Source of the DNA: CAZMNY01 sp964635375
GTDB lineage: Bacteria > Planctomycetota > Planctomycetia > Pirellulales > Pirellulaceae
Direction: 5' to 3'
Assembly: GCA_964635375.1 (NCBI GenBank)
Contig: CAZWOU010000006.1
Span: forward strand, 22,175 to 86,174
DNA length: 64,000 bases
A model generated the notes under the pieces. The model did not search any database. It was not told where the DNA came from and saw only the letters and a program-made list of their open reading frames with translations. The translations under genes and the position numbers were made by a program. This document shows, piece by piece, positions 9,494-17,746 of the stretch; within the stretch, counting starts at the first letter, position 1; each line of letters begins with the position of its first letter.

Positions 9494-10528
9494 TTGAAAA
9501 CACTGCACGCGGACGATTTTGCCGCCTTGAATGACGAGATCCGCGCGTTGACGCGCGCCGGCGTCTCTTTGCCGGTCGGGCTTCGCGCGGTGAGTTCGGA
9601 GTACGCTGGCCGAGTTGGCGCCACATCGCAGCAGATTGCCGATCGAATCGAGCGAGGTGAGTCGCTGGCCGACGCTGTAATCGCTGAATGTGGTTTGCCG
9701 CCCGCCTACGCCGCGGTCGTCGCGGCCGGTATCCGCAGCGGACGTCCCGCCGCCGCGCTGGAGGGTGTCGCAACAACGTCGCGGCGAATCGCCGAGATGC
9801 GGCACCTGATCCTGACCTCGTTAGTCTATCCCGTCTTGTTGGTCGCTATGGCCTACGGCCTGATGGTGTTCTTGATCGCCGACCCCGATCGAGTGTTGGT
9901 TCCGGACGTCTATCGAGCGATGGGCCTGGGCGAATCGCCGTTCGCGTTCTATCGAACAATGCGGGAGACCGTGCCTTATTGGGTCGCTCTGCCGCCGTTG
10001 GCCGTCGCCGCCCTGCTTGGCTGGGTGCTCTTCCGCTTGGGGCGATCGGGCGGCTTTTCCCTGCTTGGCCGTCGTCGGGGCATCTCGAATCTAATCGTCT
10101 CGGGCCGCACCACGGCGTTCCTAGAATTGCTCACGCTGCTAGTCGAAGCCAACAACCCGCTGAACGAATCCGTACGATTAGCTGCCGCCGCGTCCGGGGA
10201 TCCAGCCATTGCCGTAGCTGGCGGGAATCTCGCGGATCGAATCGAACAGGGGCGCCAAACCGGCTGCGATAGCGTTGTGTCGAGCGAGATTCCGCCCATG
10301 ATTCAGTGGTTGATTTTGAGCGGCTGCGGCAAAGACCGACTGCTCAACTGCCTCCGGCGAAACGTCGATGCCTACCGACGCCGAACCCAAAGGGCAAGCG
10401 AAGGGATGGCGATTTACCTCCCGGTTCTCCTCTGCTGCGTGATTGGCGGCGGCGCCACCGTCGCCTTTGGACTTTTCGTGCTCGCTCCCTGGTTTCACAT
10501 GCTTATGCAGTTGGGGGCCTCGATTTGA
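9494..10528 (+). CDS. type II secretion system F-family inner-membrane protein (first of three)
   Basis: GspF/PilC proteins are polytopic inner-membrane platforms that couple the ATPase to pilin extraction. The 344-aa product has the helical cytoplasmic T2SSF repeat at the N-terminus (FAALNDEIRALTRAGVSLPV, then SLADAVIAE). It has membrane segments around residues 100-140 (LTSLVYPVLLVAMAYGLMVF) and 160-180, a second helical domain (LLTLLVEANNPLNESVRLAA) and a C-terminal membrane helix. The start is TTG at 9494, because an in-frame TAG lies six bases upstream. The stop overlaps the next start by four bases (TTGA), suggesting translational coupling. Confidence 0.85.
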   Translation: MKTLHADDFAALNDEIRALTRAGVSLPVGLRAVSSEYAGRVGATSQQIADRIERGESLADAVIAECGLPPAYAAVVAAGIRSGRPAAALEGVATTSRRIAEMRHLILTSLVYPVLLVAMAYGLMVFLIADPDRVLVPDVYRAMGLGESPFAFYRTMRETVPYWVALPPLAVAALLGWVLFRLGRSGGFSLLGRRRGISNLIVSGRTTAFLELLTLLVEANNPLNESVRLAAAASGDPAIAVAGGNLADRIEQGRQTGCDSVVSSEIPPMIQWLILSGCGKDRLLNCLRRNVDAYRRRTQRASEGMAIYLPVLLCCVIGGGATVAFGLFVLAPWFHMLMQLGASI

Positions 10529-11691
10529 AAGGACATTTTCATTACACCGGTGCGGATCTCGAAGGCCACGTCGTCGATGGAATCGTCGCAGCTGAGAACG
10601 AACAGCGGGCTCGCGAAATCTTGCAGAGACAAGGGCTCTCGCGGATTCGTTTGCAGCCGAGTTCGCGAACGATGATTGCCGAGGATGCCGATGACGTCGC
10701 ACTTATTGTGGCCGATGCCGTTGAGTCGGAATTGCCTCTAGCCGCCGCCCTTCAAGCGGCTGCCATGGAAACCGATCGGACCAAGATCAGGGAAGCGCTT
10801 ACTCGCTTGGCTGCGGCGATTGAGGACGGCAATTCTCTGGAAGCCGCGCTGGTTCGGCTGGAGAGTCTCGTCCCGCCCCACTTGGCGGCGCTACTATCAT
10901 CCAGTGTTCGAACAGGCGCGATCGCCCACGTGATACCGGAAATCATCGAACAGCGGAAAACGACCCGGCAGATGTGGCGGGAAATCTGGATGACGATCAG
11001 CTATCCGATGATGATGCTGTTCGCGGCGATGCTGCTGTTCTCCGCGTTTGGCATTCTCGTCGTCGCCCCCTTCAAAGAGATGTTCAGGGAGTATCAGCTG
11101 AACTTGCCCCAAGCGACTTTGCTCGTGATCTGGTGGCATGACACTGGCTCCTGGGTGTTGTTGTCGGTGCTGCTGCTGATCGTCGCAGCCATTGCTTTTT
11201 GCCCTCTCATGCTGTCCGCGCCTCGGCGGCGCCGATTGCTCGCCTGGATGCCTTTCATCGGACCAATCGTGCACTGGACAAGCGTCTCTGAGATGGTCAA
11301 TCTGATCGCTCTAATGATCGAAAGCGGTGTCAACCTGCCGGATGCCGTTCGCTATACGGGGATGAGCGTGGAGGATACTGAGATTCAAATCGCCTGTCGG
11401 GAGATCGGCGAATCGGTGGAAAACGGCATGCTGCTTTCCGATGCGATGCAGGCTGCTGCCGTGTTACCGCCGACGATCATACCGATGGTTCAGTGGGGTG
11501 AAAGGGAGGGCGTCCTTCCCGAAGCTCTGCGTTCGTATTCCAACTCCATTGCACATCGAGTGCGAGCGCGAGGGCATTTGATTCGGCTGTTGCTGCCGTT
11601 TCTGATCATGGGTTTGGTTGGTCTCTTCCTTTCGCTCAGCTTAGTGTCTCTGTTTCAGCCCATGTTCAGCTTACTGGCGGGGCTCTCGTGA
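10525..11691 (+). CDS. type II secretion system F-family inner-membrane protein (second of three)
   Basis: From TTG at 10525, overlapping the previous stop as TTGA with a GGGGG stretch about ten bases upstream, the 388-aa product begins MKGHFHYTGADLEGHVVDG. This is the classic GspF/PilC N-terminal beta segment, which supports the start. Two T2SSF helical domains follow (AAALQAAAMETDRTKIREAL and LIALMIESGVNLPDAVRYTG), with membrane helices around ISYPMMMLFAAMLLF, WVLLSVLLLIVAAIAF and a C-terminal LLLPFLIMGLVGLFLSLSLV. It is the most canonical of the three F-like proteins and the likely functional GspF/PilC equivalent. The stop overlaps the next start (GTGA). Confidence 0.9.
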   Translation: MKGHFHYTGADLEGHVVDGIVAAENEQRAREILQRQGLSRIRLQPSSRTMIAEDADDVALIVADAVESELPLAAALQAAAMETDRTKIREALTRLAAAIEDGNSLEAALVRLESLVPPHLAALLSSSVRTGAIAHVIPEIIEQRKTTRQMWREIWMTISYPMMMLFAAMLLFSAFGILVVAPFKEMFREYQLNLPQATLLVIWWHDTGSWVLLSVLLLIVAAIAFCPLMLSAPRRRRLLAWMPFIGPIVHWTSVSEMVNLIALMIESGVNLPDAVRYTGMSVEDTEIQIACREIGESVENGMLLSDAMQAAAVLPPTIIPMVQWGEREGVLPEALRSYSNSIAHRVRARGHLIRLLLPFLIMGLVGLFLSLSLVSLFQPMFSLLAGLS

Positions 11692-12967
11692 ATTGGGAAA
11701 CCGGAATATCGCTGGTCGCCTGCGGCCTCGTGTTGGTCGCCACGATGTTGTTTTGGAACGCCGGCATCGTCTGCGGTCGCTACGACACGACGTCGCGCCA
11801 CATGCTACGAAGGAACCTGATGATTGGCGGCGGCGCAGTGCTGCTTGCGGCGGTTGTGCTGTTTGTGACAGCCGCATGTGGTGGCGACATCGCCGCTATC
11901 GTCGTCCTGCTGTTCCTGCTGTGTGCGCTAGCGGCAGTTGGGTTTAGCTTGAGTTGGCTGCAGTTTCGCGCATCCCGTCGCCAATCGCTTGTCTGGACGT
12001 TGGCAGCCGCGGCGGAAAAAGNNNNNNNNNNCACGACGCGGCTTACGCATTCGCGGATGAGAACAGCGGCGACAAACAGTCGAGGAACCTCTCCCTGTTG
12101 CTGCATGCCGGGGCGCCGCTTCCCGATGCGCTGAGGATGGCCCACATCGCTTTGCCGCTTGATTCAAAACTTGCAGTCGAAGCTGGCTTCCGTTTACGTC
12201 TGCTAGGCCCTTGCATGCAGCGGCTGTTGGCTGACTCGCATCGCACAGAGGAGCTTGTCCGCGAAGCGATTGAACGCATCTGGTACCTGCTGGCCCTGGT
12301 TTTCGTTACCACAGTTGTCGGCAGTTTCCTTCAACACAAGATCTTCATAGTCCTGTCGACAATGGCAGCCCAATTCGGCCTTGCCAATCCCACCGCGGGA
12401 TTCTTCGGCGGGGATTCGGCCGCATGGGGATTGTCTCTGCTCTTGCTCGGCGTCGTGACGGCCCTGATGGTGATGGTTTCGGCTTTCGGAGGCCTGTATT
12501 ACCTGGGGCTCTTGCCGACCAACTCCCCAGGCCTGGGCTTGCTCGCTCGAAGGCTAGACAGCGCTCGTATGCTCCGCGTTCTGGGAGCTGCCTCGGAAAA
12601 TGAGAAGTCGCTGCAAGAGACGCTGCGGGTGCTTACGCTCTTCTATCCGCGACACAGTGTGCGAGCGAAACTGGAGCGAGCGGGTTTGATGGTTTCGGCG
12701 GGCGGCAATTGGATAGTGAGTCTGATGCAGCATGGGTTGATCACTGCCGCTGACGCGGCCGTAATGGAATCGGCTCAACGCGCGGGCAACTTGGCCTGGG
12801 CTATGGACGATCTTGCCTCCACAGCGACCAGGCGGTTTTCACATCGGCTCAGGCTGATCATGTCGGTCGTTTTTCCCGTCCTGACTTGCTTGGCGGGGAT
12901 GATGGTGCTTGGCTTCGTTTTGGCAGTCTTCGGACCCTTGGTCAAAATCATTGAGGCGATGATCTAA
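11688..12967 (+). CDS. GspF-like inner-membrane protein (third of three), interrupted by an assembly gap
   Basis: The gene starts at GTG 11688, overlapping the previous stop by four bases. The first 110 codons encode two hydrophobic segments. After a 10-N gap (12022-12031) the protein continues in a different frame, so the gap length is a placeholder rather than evidence of mutation. The last 150 residues (SARMLRVLGAASENEKSLQE, then the membrane segment MSVVFPVLTCLAGMMVLGFV) match the second half of GspF/PilC. The middle (LSLLLHAGAPLPDALRMA) looks like a first T2SSF repeat. The TAA stop shares one base with the next ATG. Overall a divergent F protein; the exact length is unknown because of the gap. 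Confidence 0.7.
12022..12031. other. assembly gap (10 N) inside the third gspF-like gene
   Basis: Ten Ns separate two coding segments of one gene that lie in different frames across the gap, so the true missing length is not 10 modulo 3. It is a scaffolding placeholder. Confidence 0.9.
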
Positions 12968-13413
12968 TGCGAAAATTAGTTCACCCAAGACGTTCACGGT
13001 TTGCCGGCGCCATTCTTTTCGAGATCGTGATGGCGGTTGGTTTGTTGGCGCTGATCGTTGCTGCTGTCGCCCAGACGGGGATTACCTTCCTGGCCCACCA
13101 ACGCCGAGCATCCATGCAGGAATATGCGGCTCGCGAAACAGCCAACCTGATCGACATCGCCTCGGCAGTGCCATTCGATGACCTGACCGCGGAGAACTTA
13201 AGCCGCGCGGCGCCTCTCGCCAAGGCAGCAAAGAGTGAGCTTGACGGCGAGGTCGCCTGGCAAGTCGATGAGATGAAGCTCGCTGCGAATGGGCTGGTTG
13301 GACGGCGAGTCGAAGTCACTTTGCGGTGGAGTTGTCAGGGGCTGGGGAGATCGACGACACTGCGAGCCTGGCGGTTCGACGCCGCGCCCGTTGGGGAGGA
13401 CTCAACGCCATGA
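12967..13413 (+). CDS. GspI-like minor pseudopilin
   Basis: This 148-aa product has a prepilin leader ending RFAG, then AILFEIVMAVGLLALIVAAV. A prepilin peptidase would cleave after Gly14, leaving Glu at mature position +5, which normally drives assembly. A hydrophobic helix is followed by a small polar domain, the length expected of GspI/GspV-type minor pseudopilins. Its ATG shares a base with the previous TAA, and its TGA overlaps the next ATG (ATGA). It acts in the inner membrane and pseudopilus tip. Confidence 0.75.
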   Translation: MRKLVHPRRSRFAGAILFEIVMAVGLLALIVAAVAQTGITFLAHQRRASMQEYAARETANLIDIASAVPFDDLTAENLSRAAPLAKAAKSELDGEVAWQVDEMKLAANGLVGRRVEVTLRWSCQGLGRSTTLRAWRFDAAPVGEDSTP

Positions 13414-13961
13414 GATACGCAGGCAGACATCGACGCGGCCTGACTCTGGTGCACGTTCAAACCGCCATTGCGGTGAGCGCCATCGCCGCCGCTGCGCTCG
13501 CGACCACAATCGCGACTCTCTATCGAATGCAGCATGCGACGGACGAAATTCGCCAGCGCGACGCTTCGGTCTATCGCTTTGAGCGGCAGTTCCGCAGTGA
13601 CGCCCGTCTCGCGGAATCAGCAATCTTGACTGATGGGGTTCTTCGCTTTGGCGGCCCTATGGGCGAAGTACAGTACGCGCGCGACGGCGGTCGACTCGTC
13701 CGCGCGGCGAATGCCGGCGATGTGGCGTCACATCAAGTGCTCTACGTTCCAGACGACATGCAAGCCCGCCTAAGCGTGGATGATTCGAACCGCCAAGCCG
13801 CGTTCGTCGTAGCGCCCAAGGAAGGTGAACCAGGTCACGGTTATCGAGTTGTCTCGGCGATCGGCCGGTCGGCGATTCAGCTCGAAAGCAAACCGCCTTC
13901 AAGCGAGAAATCGGACCGGGAAGAACTCCCTGGCGATTCGGGAGGCGACAAACCATCATGA
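13410..13961 (+). CDS. prepilin-like protein (GspJ-position), unusual +5 residue
   Basis: The ATG at 13410 overlaps the previous stop (ATGA), which I prefer to in-frame starts further upstream. The 183-aa product starts with a short basic leader MRYAGRHRRG, then LTLVHVQTAIAVSAIAAAAL. This is a prepilin-type signal, but the usual Glu at mature position 5 is His. The C-terminal domain (LRFGGPMGEVQYARDGGRLV) resembles the beta domain of GspJ-type minor pseudopilins. The tail is Ser, Asp and Glu rich. The stop overlaps the next gene (ATGA). Family assignment to GspJ is by position and shape only. Confidence 0.6.
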   Translation: MRYAGRHRRGLTLVHVQTAIAVSAIAAAALATTIATLYRMQHATDEIRQRDASVYRFERQFRSDARLAESAILTDGVLRFGGPMGEVQYARDGGRLVRAANAGDVASHQVLYVPDDMQARLSVDDSNRQAAFVVAPKEGEPGHGYRVVSAIGRSAIQLESKPPSSEKSDREELPGDSGGDKPS

Positions 13962-14371
13962 AGAATCGCGCAGGCAGTCGGCGTGGTGTTTTTACCGTCG
14001 CGGTGATCGTCGTCCTGATCCTCGTTGCCACGCTGCTGATAGCCTTCACACGATCCATAGTGTCACAATCGCGACAGTCGCGGGATCGACACAACCATCG
14101 CCAAGCGAGTTGGCTTGCCGAATCAGGTTTGGAACGCGCTAAGGCCCAACTTGGAGTCAACAAGAACTACAAGGGCGAAACGTGGGTGTTGAATTCCACT
14201 GCCATCGCCGGGGGCGCTGAAGTCATCATCGTCATCTCCGAGTCTGATGGCAATTCGCAAGAACAAAAGAGAATCGAAGTCATCGCGAGGTTTCCGCTCG
14301 ACATCTATTCACCGGCGTCGTCGGAATCTCAGCTGAATATACCTATGTCTTCAACAGGAGACGGAGCATGA
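13958..14371 (+). CDS. GspK/PilX-like minor pseudopilin
   Basis: This 137-aa product has a short basic leader (MKNRAGSRRG) followed by VFTVAVIVVLILVATLLIAF and the motif ASWLAESGLERAKAQL. That motif is a hallmark of GspK/PilX-type proteins just after the membrane helix. The +5 residue is Ala, and absence of Glu5 is characteristic of GspK. It is much shorter than classical GspK (around 300 aa) and lacks the large inserted domain, so it is closer to PilX. Starts and stops overlap neighbours by four bases. Confidence 0.7.
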   Translation: MKNRAGSRRGVFTVAVIVVLILVATLLIAFTRSIVSQSRQSRDRHNHRQASWLAESGLERAKAQLGVNKNYKGETWVLNSTAIAGGAEVIIVISESDGNSQEQKRIEVIARFPLDIYSPASSESQLNIPMSSTGDGA

Positions 14372-15441
14372 AAACGAGAAACTGCGGATTTACCCTAGTC
14401 GAGCTGTTGGTCGTCATTGCGATCATCGGCATTCTCATCGCGCTGCTATTACCCGCCGTCCAAGCGGCTCGTGAAGCGGCTCGGCGAATGCAATGCACGC
14501 AGAATCTGAGCCAGCTGATTATTGCCGTGCACAGTTACGAAATGTCGCACCGTGTGTTCCCTTACGGGACGATCGACAAGTCGCCCCAAATCGACAACCG
14601 GCCGATCGGCTACCACCATAACTGGATCTCACAGATTCTTCCGCAGATCGAAGAGACTAACGCGTTCGAGGCAATCGACCGAACCGTCGGCGTATATCAC
14701 CGAAACAATGTACCCGTGCGCACGCTGCGAATAGGCCTGCTCTTTTGCCCGTCAGATGCGGGGCCGGGGTCGGCGCACTCAAACTACGCTGGCGTGCACC
14801 ATCCAACGGAAACACCGATCAGCACCACAAATTCGGGCGCCTTCATACTTAACAAGGCGATTCGGTATGATGACGTCAGCGACGGTTCGTCGCAGACCAT
14901 TTTCCTCGGCGAGAAGAATCTTGATTCGGGGCTCGGTTGGATGTCGGGTACTCGAGCCACCTTGCGCAATTTTGGTTCGAAGATCAACGGACTCGGCCCG
15001 CCCCCAGGAACGCCCCCTAACGCCACTCAACTCGGTGGCATGGGTATGGGAAGTGGTGGCCAACCTGGCGTCATGTCAGCCAACAACGAATGGCAATTAC
15101 CCGGCTTGCCCGCCGACGCCCAGGCGCTAATCGATGGTCAAGCCGCGGGGAAGCCGAATCAGGGCAGCCCCGACGAACCGCAGGCGACGAGCGGCCTGGA
15201 CGAAACCAACGAAGGCCAGCCGGGTAAAGAGGAAGGCAATGCGGCGAAAGCCAGGCAGCCCAAGGGACCGCCTCTGCTGTTCGTTGGCGGGTTCAGCAGC
15301 AGTCACCCAGGCGGCGCGAATTTCGCGTTCGGTGACGGACATGTCAGGCTTATCTCGGAGAACGCAGATCTCCCCACGCTTCAACAGTTGGCCGACCGAG
15401 CTGACGGAAAACTGTTGCGAACCGACCGATATGGCCCCTGA
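14368..15441 (+). CDS. DUF1559 prepilin-type N-terminal cleavage protein
   Basis: This 357-aa protein has a canonical prepilin signal, MKTRNCG then FTLVELLVVIAIIGILIALL, with Glu at +5, followed by the DUF1559 hallmark PAVQAAREAARRMQCTQNL. The C-terminus has the typical H-x-DG end (SSHPGGANFAFGDGHVRLIS). Residues about 210-310 form a Gly/Pro/Gln-rich, probably disordered insert. DUF1559 proteins occur in dozens of copies in Planctomycetes genomes, with no settled function. Here it ends an operon with secretion genes, overlapping the previous gene by four bases (ATGA), so it may be the major (pseudo)pilin subunit of this system. Confidence 0.92.
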   Translation: MKTRNCGFTLVELLVVIAIIGILIALLLPAVQAAREAARRMQCTQNLSQLIIAVHSYEMSHRVFPYGTIDKSPQIDNRPIGYHHNWISQILPQIEETNAFEAIDRTVGVYHRNNVPVRTLRIGLLFCPSDAGPGSAHSNYAGVHHPTETPISTTNSGAFILNKAIRYDDVSDGSSQTIFLGEKNLDSGLGWMSGTRATLRNFGSKINGLGPPPGTPPNATQLGGMGMGSGGQPGVMSANNEWQLPGLPADAQALIDGQAAGKPNQGSPDEPQATSGLDETNEGQPGKEEGNAAKARQPKGPPLLFVGGFSSSHPGGANFAFGDGHVRLISENADLPTLQQLADRADGKLLRTDRYGP

Positions 15442-15449
15442 AGAATGGC

Positions 15450-16094
15450 GTGACGATGTCTAAACTCGCAAGCCATCCGAGAGCAGATCGCCCAAGCTGG
15501 ACGGGGCCGATCATCGTGATCGCGTCCGCGCTGCTGGGCGTTGCCGTATTTGGCGGCCTCGCCTACTACCGAATCGTCTTTGGCTGGTCCTCTACCATAT
15601 CCGAGTCGGACAAGGCGGCATTGGTGGTTGCGGCCGATGTGGAAAAGTTCCTCGAAGGTATTGCGATTCGCACAGACCAAGAGACATGGTCCAAGACGTG
15701 GTTTCCGAGCGAGCGGTGCTCAATCGTCTACAAGTACGAACACCCGGATCTTGCGCGTGTATTGCGAATTGAATCCTACCTTCATACCGAAACCACTCGC
15801 AAAGACAGTTTTGACAAATGGAACGAGTTAGTCAATCAATATCAGAGTCGATTCGCCGCACTCGTGCCGGACGCCGCCTATATCAATCGCGACGTGGAAC
15901 TCATGATTGGGGACCAATCCCGCTTTGGTTCCTTTAACGAGGGCGACCAGGCTGTGGCCTACTTCTTTGCTCGGCGGCGAGGCAAGCACATCTTTTTCGG
16001 ATTCGTTCAATGCGCCGAGCTCGATGATGGCAGGATTGGCGATGTCTTTGCGGCCCCGTCGAGTGGGTTGGCCGATTGGACTCCGTCTCCTTAG
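15450..16094 (+). CDS. single-pass membrane protein of unknown function
   Basis: This 214-aa product has one N-terminal membrane helix (residues about 18-42, GPIIVIASALLGVAVFGGLA) and a soluble domain rich in charged and aromatic residues (TWSKTWFPSERCSIVYKYE). It starts at GTG 15450 or ATG 15456, eight bases after the DUF1559 gene, so it may be the last gene of the secretion operon. No family is recognised. The stop TAG lies inside an 18-bp tandem duplication. Confidence 0.6.
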   Translation: MTMSKLASHPRADRPSWTGPIIVIASALLGVAVFGGLAYYRIVFGWSSTISESDKAALVVAADVEKFLEGIAIRTDQETWSKTWFPSERCSIVYKYEHPDLARVLRIESYLHTETTRKDSFDKWNELVNQYQSRFAALVPDAAYINRDVELMIGDQSRFGSFNEGDQAVAYFFARRRGKHIFFGFVQCAELDDGRIGDVFAAPSSGLADWTPSP

Positions 16095-16118
16095 CCCGCC
16101 CCGTCTCCTTAACCCGCC
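16083..16118. repeat. 18-bp tandem duplication spanning a stop codon
   Basis: Two copies of ccgtctccttagcccgcc (second copy with a instead of g) lie head to tail. The first carries the TAG of the preceding gene. The second carries an in-frame TAA, giving two consecutive stops six codons apart. Confidence 0.75.
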
Positions 16119-16164
16119 TGCGCGGGGCCTATCTCATTCCGCGATCGTGGTCTGCCAAGCGGCG

Positions 16165-16737
16165 TCAGGTTGTTGTGGCGGTCTCGGCTTCGCCGGATGA
16201 TCGGTCACCGTGCGACTTGGCTACGGACGAAAACGGGTCAAGTGCAGATAGAGACAATCGCCTTCCAAACAGCGCGGGTTGGTAGCCGACGTGCATGGCA
16301 CAAACGAAGCCAAGCAGGAATTGAAAGACCGCCGCGATCGCGACATAAGCTACGAATGGTCGCAAGGCAATCACGCCCTCCTTCGGCTCCGCGTCGTCCT
16401 CTGGCAGCTTCTCCTCAGGTTTGCCGCCTGGGCGTCTCCATGCCGTCCGGGCGACGAGTTGGAACTCGCGATATCGTTCCGCCGCGATCGGATTTGGCGG
16501 GGGTGTTACGAGTGATTTGATGGCCATGGATCCCAGCGACTCGCATTGCTCCGCCGTCAAGACGAGGGGGTCGGTCTCGTCGTCTCTCGTTTGAGATGGC
16601 AAGTCGCTGTCTATGCGCAACATCGCTTTCGAGCACGTGAGTAGCGTCAGCAATAGCGAGGCGATTAAAACCACCGCGATTTTGCGGCGTTTTTTCATCA
16701 CGAGAGTTTGCATTTTCTTGGCGAACGATTTGAACAT
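16165..16737 (-). CDS. small membrane protein of unknown function
   Basis: From ATG at 16737 (MFKSFAKKMQTLVMKKRRK) the 190-aa product has two membrane segments, IAVVLIASLLLTLLTC near residues 20-40 and AYVAIAAVFQFLLGFVCAM near 135-155. A polar, Pro/Glu-rich region lies between, and a Ser/Thr-rich tail follows. No conserved domain is recognised. It is convergent with the preceding plus-strand gene. Coding status rests on the membrane-protein pattern and the clean Lys/Arg-rich start. Confidence 0.5.
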   Translation of the reverse strand: MFKSFAKKMQTLVMKKRRKIAVVLIASLLLTLLTCSKAMLRIDSDLPSQTRDDETDPLVLTAEQCESLGSMAIKSLVTPPPNPIAAERYREFQLVARTAWRRPGGKPEEKLPEDDAEPKEGVIALRPFVAYVAIAAVFQFLLGFVCAMHVGYQPALFGRRLSLSALDPFSSVAKSHGDRSSGEAETATTT

Positions 16738-16933
16738 GGCTGCAGATAACTTGGCTGGCGGGTTGCGCTGGGCCACTCGGCAGGCGCAGAATTCCAATCA
16801 AGGGTAGTTCACTAACAGCGGCATCAATTCTGTTCGAGATCTCTGTTTGAACCCTTTCGGGCCGGTGGGCCTGCCTGGCGCGGACATGACGGCAAAAGGG
16901 GCCGGATATGGTATGGTCCTCGCCGCGCGATCG

Positions 16934-17746
16934 CTACCTGCGGAAGTCGTGAATTGCGGAGATGGCAGCGTCCCAATCACCGTTGAAGTGAACCGCGCGA
17001 TCGTCCACGTAGACATGGGCTGGCGGCTTGTGCTCACAGATTTCATCGACTTCGATGCCGTGCAATTCGAGCCACTTGGCGATGGCCGTGCGACCGCTTT
17101 CCGTGCGGCACCGGGCTGAATGGACGACGATGTGAAACCGGTTGCGCAGCTTCGCGATAGCGAGGGCGGCGCCGTGTATCGGGGGGTCGGGAATCGACTC
17201 CTCGCCTTGCCAACCGGACCGATAGGAGTTGATCACGCCATCAAAGTCCAGGCAGACCGTCTTTCGCCTGAGCTCAATGCCGTGCCGGATAGCCAGGCCG
17301 TCAGGCGTTGGCTGAGTGTGCAGAATCCTCTCAATGGCCTCGTCGCCGACCAACCATTGCTCATCGGCGCCCGGCTCATCATTCCAAACTCGCGTAAAGT
17401 GCTTGCGCGTGTGGTGACGACCGGGCAGGCGGAGCCAGCTGCCGTAATGATGAACTCGCCCCTTGCCGGGAAAGATCTCCGGCGCTGTGTCCAGACCTCG
17501 CTTGGAAAAATCGGCAACGAGACTGGAGCCGAACTCATGGACCGAGCGACTGTACATGGGCGAATGAAAGATCATGAGCAAGTGAAAGCCGCCGGCGCCG
17601 TTGCTGTCCATCAACAACGGGTCGAAACCCATCTGCTGCAGCTTGCTCCACCAGTAATGGGCGGCGACAAAGTTGCCTTCGGGCGTGACGCTTAGATCGA
17701 ATTCGTCATGCAGGTCGATGTCGATGCCAACCACCGAGACGACCAA
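16934..17746 (-). CDS. TOTE-type archaeo-eukaryotic primase domain (C-terminal part) fused to a HAD-like hydrolase domain; 5' part is in another frame
   Basis: This frame begins with GIDIDLHDEF, the catalytic DxD strand of the AEP primase fold. It continues with LLMDSNGAGGFHLLMIF and GSWLRLPGRHHTRKHFTRVW, which match the primase domain of TOTE conflict-system proteins as I know them. Residues about 165-270 form a different domain: VCLDFDGVINSYRSGW (HAD DxDG motif), VVHSARCRTESGRTAIAKWL (motif II-like Ser) and HVYVDDRAVHF (acidic motif IV). That order is typical of HAD phosphatases or nucleotidases. The first strands of the primase domain lie in the overlapping frame 17692-18027, so the gene is split by a one-base (-1) frameshift near 17740. 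No helicase or nuclease of a full TOTE system is adjacent. Starting at TTG 17746 is only the formal open frame. Confidence 0.7.
   Translation of the reverse strand: MVVSVVGIDIDLHDEFDLSVTPEGNFVAAHYWWSKLQQMGFDPLLMDSNGAGGFHLLMIFHSPMYSRSVHEFGSSLVADFSKRGLDTAPEIFPGKGRVHHYGSWLRLPGRHHTRKHFTRVWNDEPGADEQWLVGDEAIERILHTQPTPDGLAIRHGIELRRKTVCLDFDGVINSYRSGWQGEESIPDPPIHGAALAIAKLRNRFHIVVHSARCRTESGRTAIAKWLELHGIEVDEICEHKPPAHVYVDDRAVHFNGDWDAAISAIHDFRR

Noticed and set aside
10306..10524. N-terminal extension of the second gspF-like gene
   Set aside because: It overlaps the first gspF gene in another frame; the real start is the TTG at 10525 in the TTGA overlap.
17692..17746. programmed frameshift in the primase gene
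   Set aside because: No slippery heptamer or downstream structure was seen at the shift site; mutation or assembly error is simpler.
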